A stretch of 38,096 nt of DNA from a virus: positions 1 to 38,096 of IMG/VR virus record IMGVR_UViG_3300032893_000168; one strand, 5' to 3'. This document shows, one piece after another, positions 1-7,664 of the stretch. The position numbers and the translations under genes are program-made. The notes below the pieces were generated by a model. That model saw only the letters and a program-made list of their open reading frames with translations. It was not told where the DNA came from and made no database searches. Position 1 is the stretch's first letter, and the number at the start of each line of letters is the position of its first letter.

Positions 1-131
1 CGGCCGGTGTGCCGGGCACACCGGCGCTGCAACCCCTGGACGTGGGCGCGCTCGACCCGCGCTGGGTGAACTGGTTCGGGGCGAAGCTGGCGGCGGCCTA
101 CCGGGAGTACGACGCGATCCCCCCGGAATGA
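1..131 (+). CDS. tail assembly chaperone (lambda gpG-like), 3' part across the junction
   Basis: This is the C-terminal part of the gene that begins at 37789. Position 1 is the second base of a codon, codons start at multiples of three, and the stop is TGA at 129-131. On the circle the protein is 103 residues. It lies between the tail tube gene and the tape measure gene, the usual place for the G protein of the G/GT chaperone pair that guides tail-tube assembly around the tape measure. The stop overlaps the next start as ATGA at 128. A slippery C CCC CCG (119-125) just before the stop would move ribosomes by -1 into the frame of the gene at 128. The assignment rests on position and overlap structure, as the sequence itself has no diagnostic motif. 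Confidence 0.75.
   Translation, partial: AGVPGTPALQPLDVGALDPRWVNWFGAKLAAAYREYDAIPPE
3..25. repeat. 23-bp inverted repeat inside chaperone gene
   Basis: Two perfect 11-bp arms (3-13 and 15-25) flank a single G at 14. The structure is coding (it reads AGVPGTPA) and also appears at 37972-37994. It lies about 95 nt upstream of the slippery site, so it is not a classical downstream frameshift stimulator. It could still form a strong mRNA hairpin or a cruciform. Confidence 0.6.
119..125 (+). other. putative -1 programmed frameshift site C CCC CCG
   Basis: In the zero frame the codons are atc ccc ccg gaa tga. The heptamer C CCC CCG fits the X XXY YYZ pattern, because both tRNAs can re-pair after a slip of one base back. 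The -1 frame then reads ccc ccc gga atg, entering exactly the frame of the downstream gene and giving a fusion of about 202 residues. Such G/GT fusions are widely conserved between the tail tube and tape measure genes of siphophages. Seen: the heptamer, the frames and the position. Inferred: that it works. Confidence 0.6.
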
Positions 132-427
132 TCGAGCGGGCGGCCGCCGCCGGCGAAGGCGACCGGCCCGGCCGGCCGGCGCCGGAGCCGCCCGCTGAGC
201 TGGCGCTGTGGTGGACCTGCGAGCACTTTCGCGCGCTGCCCTGCGCCGGGGGCGTGCTGGACCAGCCGGCCGGGCTGCTGCGCCGGATGCGCACCTACGC
301 CTTCGCCCACGAGGCGATGGGCGCCTTCTGGCGCCTGCCGCAGGCGGAGTTCGAGCAGCGCTATCCGGGCGGGATGCAGATGGTCAACTTCGTGCTGCGC
401 TATCGCATGGCGGGTGAGGGCAAATGA
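128..427 (+). CDS. tail assembly chaperone T-domain (gpGT-like)
   Basis: A 99-residue reading frame starts at ATG 128, overlapping the previous stop as ATGA. There is no good ribosome-binding site, as expected if it is mainly made as the C-terminal half of a -1 frameshift product. The first 25 residues are rich in Ala, Gly and Pro and look like a linker. The remainder (WWTCEHFRALP through VNFVLRYRM) is a compact helical segment. In lambda-like phages the T domain binds the tube subunits while the G part coats the tape measure. It overlaps the tape measure start by 4 nt. Function is inferred from gene order. Confidence 0.7.
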   Translation: MIERAAAAGEGDRPGRPAPEPPAELALWWTCEHFRALPCAGGVLDQPAGLLRRMRTYAFAHEAMGAFWRLPQAEFEQRYPGGMQMVNFVLRYRMAGEGK

Positions 428-2373
428 CGATCAACTTCAACATCGCCGCCCAGCTGGTGGCCGACAACCAGATGTCGCCGGAGCTGGTAGCGGTGGCCAA
501 GGATCTGCTGGCCACCTCGACGGCGGCCGACGAGGCCAGCCGCGCCCAGAACCAGCTCGAGCTGGCGCAGAACCGGGCCGAGAACGCGGCCCTGACGCTG
601 GCCAAGGCCCAGGAGCAGCTGGCGGCCAACACCGATCCCAGCAAGCAGGCCACGCTGGAGCAGCGGGTGCAGGCGGCCCAGGTGGCGCTCGACCGGCAGA
701 CCGAGAGCGTGAGCGCGCTCGAGGAGCAGATGCAGGGGCTGAACGAGACCGAGGACGAGGGCGGCACGCTGACCGAGACCGTGGTGGGCGCCTACACTGA
801 GCTCAACAGCGCGGTCATACTGGCCCAGCAGGGCGTGAACCTGCTGCGCGGCGCCTACCAGGCCACCATCGGGCAGTCGGTGGACTTCGCCCAGACGGTG
901 CTGGAGCTGGCCAACGAGTCGGGCACCAGCGCCGAGGAAGCCAGCCGGATGGCCATCGTCTTCGGCGACTTCGGGGTGGACGTGGGCAGCCTGAACACGG
1001 TGGTCAAGGCCTTCACCAAGGACGGGCTCGAGTTCAACCTGGCCACGATCGAGAAGCTAGCGGCCGAGTACCAGTCCATCCAGGACCCGGTGCAGCGGGA
1101 CGCGTTCGTGTACGCGACCTTCGGGCGCTCGGGGCAGGACCTGAACGAAATCCTTTCCCAGACGCCGGCCCAGCTGGAAGCGATGGCGGCGGCCGCTGAC
1201 GCCTCGGGGCGCGAATTGAGCGGGCCGGCGGCGCAAAGCCTGGAAGACTACTCCAAGAAGGTGCAGCAGGCCAGCGACAAGTGGAATGGCCTGACCACCC
1301 AGCTCAGCAGCAATGTGCTGCTGCCGATCCTGACGCGGGCGATGGACGGGTTCAGCGGCCTGACCGGCATCGTGCAGCTCAGCAGCATCCAAAACGCGGC
1401 GAACTTCAGGATCATCACCCAACAGGAAGCGGCCATTCGTGCGCAAGCCGTCGCCAATGGTGACTTGTTTGCTTCGACCCGTCCCTTGACGGCGGCCGAG
1501 AGCGCCCAATTGACAGCTGAGATGAACGTGAGCGATGCGGTCTCGCGCCACACCCAGGCCAACACCACGGCGCTGCCGGTCTACCAGGACATGGCCGACC
1601 GGGTGAGCACGGTCAGCCAGCGCGAGAGTGACCTGGCGGCGGCGGAAGCGGGGGCCACGGCCGCGCAGGCGGCGCAGGACACCGTGACCGAGACCCAGAT
1701 CGGCATGATGGACAAGCTCACCGCGCAGACGATCTACCAGATCGCGGCGCAGGGGCTCAGCGCCGACGGGGCGCTGCAACTGGCGCGCCAGATGGGGCTG
1801 GTCAGCGACGCGCAGTTCAACGCCGCCAGCGCCGTGGAGCACCTGAAAGAACAGCACGACGCCGGGAAACTGTCGCTGGACCAATACACCACGGCGGTGG
1901 CCACCGTCAATCAGGAATGGCAGGACACGCCGCAGATATTCAGCGTGGCCGGGCAGTCGCTCGATAACGTCAGTGAGAAGGCCGCGGCGCTGGCCAACGA
2001 CGGGCTGGGGCCGGCGGCGCGCGCCGCCGAAGACCTGGCCAACAAGCTGGCCGGTATCCCCAAGACGGTATACGTGGACGTATACGAAAACGTTCAGGAG
2101 CAGGTGCTCGGCACGCCCCAGGCGGTGCGGCCAGGTAGCGGACCCGGCGCCGCGGCAGGGACGGACTTCATTGTGCCGCCCGGCTATCCAAACGACAGCT
2201 ACCGGCTCAATGTGCAGTCGGGCGAGCGCGTGGTCGTCATCCCGCCGGGGCAGGCCGCCGCGCCGGGCGGCGTCTCGTACTACACGGTGAACATCACCGA
2301 CAGCAAGGAAGGGGCGCTGTTCCGCGAGCAGATGCGCCGGCAGCAGTTGCAGCGGATGGAGCACGGCCTGTGA
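424..2373 (+). CDS. tape measure protein
   Basis: A 649-residue protein that sets tail length and is expected to fill the tail tube. It begins at ATG 424, overlapping the upstream stop. Residues about 30-110 form an Ala/Gln/Glu-rich coiled coil. Around residue 235 it has the segment YATFGRSGQDLNEIL, a hallmark of phage tape measure domains. A second helical block covers about 330-540. The C-terminus carries the GTDFIVPPGYPNDSYRLNVQSGERVVV type of sequence common at tape-measure ends. At roughly 1.5 angstrom per residue it would specify a fairly short tail of about 95-100 nm. It is followed at once by tail-tip genes. The identification is strong from domain and position. Confidence 0.9.
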   Translation: MTINFNIAAQLVADNQMSPELVAVAKDLLATSTAADEASRAQNQLELAQNRAENAALTLAKAQEQLAANTDPSKQATLEQRVQAAQVALDRQTESVSALEEQMQGLNETEDEGGTLTETVVGAYTELNSAVILAQQGVNLLRGAYQATIGQSVDFAQTVLELANESGTSAEEASRMAIVFGDFGVDVGSLNTVVKAFTKDGLEFNLATIEKLAAEYQSIQDPVQRDAFVYATFGRSGQDLNEILSQTPAQLEAMAAAADASGRELSGPAAQSLEDYSKKVQQASDKWNGLTTQLSSNVLLPILTRAMDGFSGLTGIVQLSSIQNAANFRIITQQEAAIRAQAVANGDLFASTRPLTAAESAQLTAEMNVSDAVSRHTQANTTALPVYQDMADRVSTVSQRESDLAAAEAGATAAQAAQDTVTETQIGMMDKLTAQTIYQIAAQGLSADGALQLARQMGLVSDAQFNAASAVEHLKEQHDAGKLSLDQYTTAVATVNQEWQDTPQIFSVAGQSLDNVSEKAAALANDGLGPAARAAEDLANKLAGIPKTVYVDVYENVQEQVLGTPQAVRPGSGPGAAAGTDFIVPPGYPNDSYRLNVQSGERVVVIPPGQAAAPGGVSYYTVNITDSKEGALFREQMRRQQLQRMEHGL

Positions 2374-3803
2374 GCGCTACCCTGGCCCTGGTGCGCCGCG
2401 ACGATTTCACCGCCGACGTGGAGGTGCTGAACCTGCTGGCCTTCGCCGCCGGCTGGGACCTGCTCGACGACGGCTGGCAGCAGGCCATCGCCGCGCCCGA
2501 CGACCCGAGCGTGACCGAGGCGCTGAGCCTGGCGGCGCGCGGCACGAGCCACGACGACCTGGCGGCCAACGTGCAGGCGCTCGACCTGAAGCTCAAGCAG
2601 ATGGGCTGGTTCAACAATCCCATCGAGCGCTACAGCGTCTGGCTGCGGGCCAAGCTCAACAGCGAGACGAACACCCGCCAGGCGCTGCTGCTGTCGGGCA
2701 AGCGCTCGCCGGCGCCCCTGTGGAAGGGGGCGCTCGCCCTGGCGGCGGCGGACGGAAAATATTATCTCCAGCCCTACGCGGTGGCCCTGGAGCGCGCACC
2801 CTATTGGGAGGCGACCACGGCGGTCAGCTACGCGCCCAGCAGCTCGATCTCGACGGTGGGCGGGACGCTGGACTACACCACCTACGGCGGCAGCCCTGGC
2901 GCCGTGGCCGGCGACGTGCCGGCCAGGCTGGCGCGGGTGCTGTTCAATGGCCTCTCGGGTGGGGCCTCGAGCCCGCTCTCGAAGTTCTGGCTGGGCTTTC
3001 GCACCGACCGCTTCGGCAGCCGGGCGAACTTCACGCCCTGCTGGTCGCTCTACCTGGGCAGCGGCAGCTACGACGCCGACACCAGCGACACGGTGGACGC
3101 CACCGCCAAGGCCGGCCACCGCGTGGTGACGACCTTCAGCGCGGTCAAGACGCTGCTCACGCGGGTGAAGGTGACGACCACCCAGGCCAGCGCCCACCCC
3201 AGCGACCAGCGCGGCAATTACCTGGTGCTGCTGCGGGCCAAGCTCTCGGCCTCGGGCCAGGTCAACGTGCGGCTGCGCAGCGGGATCACCTCGTCGGCGG
3301 CGCTGGCCGCGCTGGCGCGCGTGCCGGTCGCCTCCACCAGTTGGAACCTCTACGAGCTAGGCACGGTGGGGCTGCCCTCGCCCGGCCGCGCGACGAACGG
3401 CGCGGACCCGCTGGCGCTGTTTTGCCTGGGCATCGACGCCGAGCAGGTGAGCGGCTCGCCCAGCCTGCACATGGACAGCCTGATCTTGATCCCGGCCGGC
3501 GAAGGCTGGCTGAGCGTGGACTTGCAGACGCCCAGCGTGGGCGTGCTGTACGGCGGCGGCTCGGGCAGCGACCCGCAGCCGATCCAGGTGCAGGACCGGC
3601 CGGACGGCACGCATGACGCGACCTGGGTCTCGGGCGGCCTGTCGCAGGTGGTGGCCGTGCCGCGCATCACCGACGGCCTGCCGGTGGGCGCGGGTATTTT
3701 GGTTCTGGCCGGGCAGGCCTACGCGGCCAGCACGCTGGCCGACGTGGTGGGCGTGGAGCTGGACGTGTACCCGCGCTACGTGACGCTGCGGGGGGCCTCG
3801 TAG
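2370..3803 (+). CDS. distal tail / minor tail protein
   Basis: A 477-residue protein starting at GTG 2370, which overlaps the tape measure stop as GTGA. It is the first gene after the tape measure, the usual place for a distal tail (Dit-like) protein at the tail tip. Residues about 60-140 (YSVWLRAKLN to ALERAPYWE) resemble the N-terminal part of minor tail proteins. Residues about 150-390 are beta-rich and look like a carbohydrate-binding-type jelly roll. The C-terminal segment is short and beta-rich. There is no catalytic signature. It ends one base into the GTG of the next gene. The specific role is inferred from synteny. Confidence 0.65.
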   Translation: MSATLALVRRDDFTADVEVLNLLAFAAGWDLLDDGWQQAIAAPDDPSVTEALSLAARGTSHDDLAANVQALDLKLKQMGWFNNPIERYSVWLRAKLNSETNTRQALLLSGKRSPAPLWKGALALAAADGKYYLQPYAVALERAPYWEATTAVSYAPSSSISTVGGTLDYTTYGGSPGAVAGDVPARLARVLFNGLSGGASSPLSKFWLGFRTDRFGSRANFTPCWSLYLGSGSYDADTSDTVDATAKAGHRVVTTFSAVKTLLTRVKVTTTQASAHPSDQRGNYLVLLRAKLSASGQVNVRLRSGITSSAALAALARVPVASTSWNLYELGTVGLPSPGRATNGADPLALFCLGIDAEQVSGSPSLHMDSLILIPAGEGWLSVDLQTPSVGVLYGGGSGSDPQPIQVQDRPDGTHDATWVSGGLSQVVAVPRITDGLPVGAGILVLAGQAYAASTLADVVGVELDVYPRYVTLRGAS

Positions 3804-5365
3804 TGACCGGCGCGCCCGCCCCCACGCCGCGGCAGCTGGCGCAGCTGCCGCTCGACCTGGCGCTGTACGACACGGTCAAGCACGGCTCGGCGCCGCTGCT
3901 GAACGTGAAGTCGCGCCTGGGGGCGAGCTGGCGCCGCTCGATCCGCGCCATCGGCGGCTACTGGCAGGCCACCGCCGACTACGCCGGGCCGGCCTGGGAG
4001 ATGGCCGAGCTGTTCCTGGGCGGGCTGGGGCAGGAGGTGCGCGAGACCGTGGGGGGGTTCCTGACCTGGCAGGGGTTCCTGGCCGAGATGGAGCTGACCC
4101 TGGGCGGCGTGACCTACACGCGCCGCTGGCTGGACCTGGCCAACGCGGTCCAGACCATCTACACCAAGCTGGGCGACAACCTGCTGACCAACGGCTCGGT
4201 CGAGTCGGGGGCCTGGGCGGCGTTCAACATCCCGAGCACCGGCCCGTCGCAATCCACGGCCTGGGTGGCGGACGGGACCTACTCGTGCTACATCGAGAAC
4301 CTGGTCCACACCAACAGCGGCGCCTACCTCCAGCAGAACGTGACCATCGTGGCCGGGCAGGCCTACGACTGCCAGGTGGCGCTGAACCTGGTGGCGGGGA
4401 CGTGGACGCTCCTGGTGCAGCAGCACGGCGCCGGCTTTTCGGGCGGGCTGCCACTGAAGGTGCTGGCGCAGTCGACGACGAACACGACCGGCAACGGGGT
4501 GCTGCGCTGCTCGATCCCCAACAGCAACACCTACGCCGGCGGGGTGGACCTGATCGTCTACAACCCCTACACGGACGGCAAGGCCTACTTCGACCAGGCC
4601 AGCTTTCGCATCTCGGCCGCGCAGGCGCGCACCGCCTGGTACGCCGACACGGCGCCGCAGGCGGAATACGGCACGCTGCAGCTGGCGCTGCTGCAAAGCT
4701 CGCTGAGCGACGCGGCGGCGAACGCGCTGGCGGCCACGACCCTGGCCGAGCAGAAGTGGCCGCGCACCACGCCGGCCGGGACGTTCGGCGCCTCAGCCGC
4801 GGCGCCGGCGGACGGGCTGAAGCTGACCTTCGCCGGCTACGCCTGGTCGCTGCGCAACAAATACGCGCCGGCGACCATCGCCGGCACCACCCAGAACGCC
4901 AGCACGCACGTGGCGAACCTCGTGGCCGACAGCGAGTTCATCGCGGCCGGGGCCATCGCCAGCAACACCTTCCAGTACCAGGTGGACGACCGGGCGCCGC
5001 TGCGCGAGTGGGCGGTGCTGGAGACCATCGCCCAGGCCGGCGACGCGGCGGGCAACCGCTGGAACCTGGGCGTGTACGCCAACCGGCTGCTGTATTACCA
5101 GATGGCCAGCCAGAGCGTGGACTATCACTTCCGCGGCGGGCAGCTGCTCAACTCGGCCGGCGGGGCCATGGAGCCGTGGCTGGCCGCGCCGGGCCTGATC
5201 TACCTGGACGACATGCCGGTCGGGCCGGGGAGCCTGACGGCCAACGCCGCCGACGACCCGCACGTGGTGTTCGTGGAAGAGGTCGAGTTCGACGCGGCGG
5301 CCTGGCTGGCCGGCTACCAGGGCCTGAACCTGAGCCTGGTGGCCGGCGCGGATAACGCGGCCTGA
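3803..5365 (+). CDS. minor tail protein with CBM-like domain
   Basis: A 520-residue protein with a GTG start at 3803 sharing one base with the preceding TAG. The N-terminal 125 residues (ending near VTYTRRWLDLANAVQTIYTKLG) look like a tail baseplate segment. Residues about 130-275 (DNLLTNGSVESGAW through GKAYFDQASFRIS) match the style of CBM4/9-like jelly rolls, with the typical NGSVESG opening and a closing aromatic/Asp strand. The rest resembles a tail-associated hub-type protein. It probably sits at the tail tip and may contact host surface glycans. The domain call comes from reading the sequence, not from an alignment. Confidence 0.6.
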   Translation: MTGAPAPTPRQLAQLPLDLALYDTVKHGSAPLLNVKSRLGASWRRSIRAIGGYWQATADYAGPAWEMAELFLGGLGQEVRETVGGFLTWQGFLAEMELTLGGVTYTRRWLDLANAVQTIYTKLGDNLLTNGSVESGAWAAFNIPSTGPSQSTAWVADGTYSCYIENLVHTNSGAYLQQNVTIVAGQAYDCQVALNLVAGTWTLLVQQHGAGFSGGLPLKVLAQSTTNTTGNGVLRCSIPNSNTYAGGVDLIVYNPYTDGKAYFDQASFRISAAQARTAWYADTAPQAEYGTLQLALLQSSLSDAAANALAATTLAEQKWPRTTPAGTFGASAAAPADGLKLTFAGYAWSLRNKYAPATIAGTTQNASTHVANLVADSEFIAAGAIASNTFQYQVDDRAPLREWAVLETIAQAGDAAGNRWNLGVYANRLLYYQMASQSVDYHFRGGQLLNSAGGAMEPWLAAPGLIYLDDMPVGPGSLTANAADDPHVVFVEEVEFDAAAWLAGYQGLNLSLVAGADNAA

Positions 5366-5371
5366 GACCCC

Positions 5372-7387
5372 ATGCCCAAAGCCCGCGGCATCCCCATCCC
5401 CCCGGCCCTGGCGGCGCAGACCCTGAGCACGCCCTATGGCGGCAACAGCTCGAGCGGCTCGGGCGGCGCCGACCTGACGGCGCAGTACCTGGTGCTGGCG
5501 GCGGATACGCTGCTGACCAGTGAGCGCGTGTTCACGCCCGGTAGCGGCCTCAACGGTGTGGACGGCGGCGCAGGCGGCGCCTATACGCTCAATCTAAACA
5601 CGCCTGGCACGCTGTCGGCGGTATCAACGAACAGCGCGGGTGGCAACCACACGCACGCGGTCACCAGCTCGAGCAACCCCGGCGCGGCGGCCAGCCTGTT
5701 GTCCAGTGATGTCAGCGGCGGACTGACCCTCAGCGGGGTCTTGCGGCTCAACAGCACGCTCGATTTTGGCGGCGACGTGGACCTGGCCCGCAAGGGCGCG
5801 AATGTGCTCGAGTTGAGCACCGGCGACAGCTTCGAGAGCTTGAGCTACACCTCCGGCGTGGCCGGCTGGCACATCGGCGCGGACGGCTCGGCGGAGTTTC
5901 AAAACGTGCGCGTGCGCGGCGAGATCGCGGCCAGCGTGTTTCGCATCTCCGAGATTTCGGCCACGGCGGGGACGTTCGGGGTGTTCTACAGCGCGGGCGA
6001 AGTCTACAGCGACTACACCGCGCCGGGCAGCGTGGGCTCCAGCAACACCCTGACGGCGCGCAACAGCGCGGTCGGCGCCAGCCTGTTCGCGACCAACGAC
6101 GTGCTGCGGATCAAATCGTTCGACGGCACGGCGGTGCGCGACCTGTGGTTCCTGGTGACCGCCGTGGGAACCAACGCCGGCGACAACACCAGCTACACCG
6201 TCAAGCTGGAGAGCGGAACGACCGGGGTGACGTTCAAGGCCGGGACTGCGATTGCCGACTACGGGCCGAGCGGCAGCGGGTTCATCACGCTCTCCGCGGA
6301 TGGCACGGTGGGCAGCTCGGCCAACCTCACCATCGCCGACCACGCCGGCAGCCCGTGGAGCGCGACCACGCTGCGGGTGCGGCTGGGCAACCTGAACGGC
6401 ACCTACGACGTCGGCTCGCACAATTACTATGGCATCGGCATCGGCGACTACGCCGGCGGCGCCGGCAACTTCCTGCGCTACGACAGCAGCGACGGGTTCA
6501 AGATCCAGGTCGGCGGCGGGGACGTCACGCTCGACAGCAACGGCATCACCCTGTCTACCGGCACCGGATACACCAATGCCATCAACTGGTACGACACGGG
6601 CTCAAGTTATTACGCGACCCAAATTTACACCAGCTACGGCAGCGGCCTGGCGTCCCTCCAGCTCAACGCCCAGGGCAAGGCCAGCACGGACACTGGCATC
6701 GTTGAAATTGTCGCGACGAACAACTCGGGCGCCGGGCAAGAGTCATTGTTCTACATGCAGGCCGGCGGATCGCCCGCTTCCAACTGGGCCTCGTTCAGCA
6801 ATGGCGGCGGAAGCAGCACGTTTTCAGGCCTGACCATCGGCGCTGAAAGCGCGCCCAATGCCATGCTCGACGTGCGCGGCTCAGCCGACATTACTGGCGG
6901 CCTGAACGTGGGCACGGCCACCGGCGCGGCCTCGGGCCAGCTCAAGGGCACGATCCTGGATGCCAACTCCGGGCAGACCGGCGGCCTGGTCATCAGCCAC
7001 CGCTCGACGGGCACCCCGGCCGCGTCGTTCGGCGTGCCGCTCTCGATGCGTGGCGACGACAGCACCAACGTCGAGCAGGACTTGTTCAAGATCAACGCCG
7101 TCTGGGCGACTGCAACGCATGGCTCGCAGGCGGCGCGGGCGGTCTTCCTGGCCTACGACGCGACAAGCTCGCGCGAATGCCTGCGACTGGAATCGAGCGG
7201 CACGGCGCCGATGGTGGGCTTTTTTGGAGCGACCGCCGTCGCACAGCAGTCGGTCGGCTCGGCCGCGCCGGCGGGCGGCACCGGCACCGCCGCCGGCGGC
7301 TGGGACACGGCCGCGCACCGCGACGCCGCCATAACCTTATTGAACAACATCCGCACGGCCCTGCAGAACCTGGGGCTATCGAGCTAG
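5372..7387 (+). CDS. tail fibre / receptor-binding protein
   Basis: A 671-residue, Gly/Ser/Thr/Asn-rich, beta-structured protein. The N-terminal segment (DLTAQYLVLAADTLLTSERVF) and the HTHAVTSSSNPGA segment near residue 90 are typical of phage tail fibres. The middle has repetitive short strands (VTLDSNGITLSTGTGY and similar), as in trimeric fibre shafts. The C-terminus (GGWDTAAHRDAAITLLNNIRTALQNLGLSS) is the common helical end of fibres in related phages. It starts at ATG 5372, 6 nt after the upstream stop. It is probably displayed at the tail tip for host recognition; the receptor is unknown. Confidence 0.75.
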   Translation: MPKARGIPIPPALAAQTLSTPYGGNSSSGSGGADLTAQYLVLAADTLLTSERVFTPGSGLNGVDGGAGGAYTLNLNTPGTLSAVSTNSAGGNHTHAVTSSSNPGAAASLLSSDVSGGLTLSGVLRLNSTLDFGGDVDLARKGANVLELSTGDSFESLSYTSGVAGWHIGADGSAEFQNVRVRGEIAASVFRISEISATAGTFGVFYSAGEVYSDYTAPGSVGSSNTLTARNSAVGASLFATNDVLRIKSFDGTAVRDLWFLVTAVGTNAGDNTSYTVKLESGTTGVTFKAGTAIADYGPSGSGFITLSADGTVGSSANLTIADHAGSPWSATTLRVRLGNLNGTYDVGSHNYYGIGIGDYAGGAGNFLRYDSSDGFKIQVGGGDVTLDSNGITLSTGTGYTNAINWYDTGSSYYATQIYTSYGSGLASLQLNAQGKASTDTGIVEIVATNNSGAGQESLFYMQAGGSPASNWASFSNGGGSSTFSGLTIGAESAPNAMLDVRGSADITGGLNVGTATGAASGQLKGTILDANSGQTGGLVISHRSTGTPAASFGVPLSMRGDDSTNVEQDLFKINAVWATATHGSQAARAVFLAYDATSSRECLRLESSGTAPMVGFFGATAVAQQSVGSAAPAGGTGTAAGGWDTAAHRDAAITLLNNIRTALQNLGLSS

Positions 7388-7394
7388 GAGGCCC

Positions 7395-7664
7395 ATGAGC
7401 ACACGCAAGCGCACACCATCCGCCGCGGCCATCGCCGGGAAGCTGGAGCAGTCGGCGGCGGCCAGGCTCGCGGCCGATCCCGGCCCGCTGCTGCTGGCGG
7501 TCGCAATCAACCGCGTCACCGGCAAGGCGACCATCAGCGACAGCAGCGCCGGCGACCACGATCTGGCGCTGCTCGACGAGGCGCTGCGCGCTATCAGCGC
7601 GCAGATACAGGCCAAGCGGATCAAGCTGGCCGAAGCGCGGGGCGGAGCAGACCAAAACCAATGA
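7395..7664 (+). CDS. small protein between fibre and endolysin
   Basis: An 89-residue protein of unknown function. A strong ribosome-binding site (aggagg, 7387-7392) precedes ATG 7395. The N-terminus is basic, the middle has LLLAVAINRVTGKATISDS, and the C-terminal third is a charged helix (LDEALRAISAQIQAKRIKLAEA). There is no membrane segment. It overlaps the endolysin start as ATGA, so the two are translationally coupled. It could be a small virion or fibre-associated protein. Confidence 0.6.
   Translation: MSTRKRTPSAAAIAGKLEQSAAARLAADPGPLLLAVAINRVTGKATISDSSAGDHDLALLDEALRAISAQIQAKRIKLAEARGGADQNQ

Larger units (their letters stand above)
1..127. repeat. terminal direct repeat, left copy (circular genome overlap)
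   Basis: Identical base for base to 37970-38096. The tail-chaperone reading frame that starts at 37789 runs through the right copy and continues in frame after the left copy to a stop at 129-131. The repeat therefore joins the two ends of a circular map. A length of exactly 127 equals the largest k-mer of common de Bruijn assemblers, so it is most simply an assembly overlap. A physical terminal repeat is less likely. The unique genome is 37,969 bp. Confidence 0.93.

Noticed and set aside
1057-2364. Long minus-strand open frame of 435 codons opposite the tape measure gene
   Set aside because: It is an antisense shadow produced by high third-position GC; it is Arg/His/Gly-rich, lacks domains and opposes a well-supported gene.
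6288-6299. Core TCCGCGGA in the tail fibre gene
   Set aside because: The outer ATG/CAT bases are missing; an 8-bp GC-rich palindrome is expected by chance in this genome.
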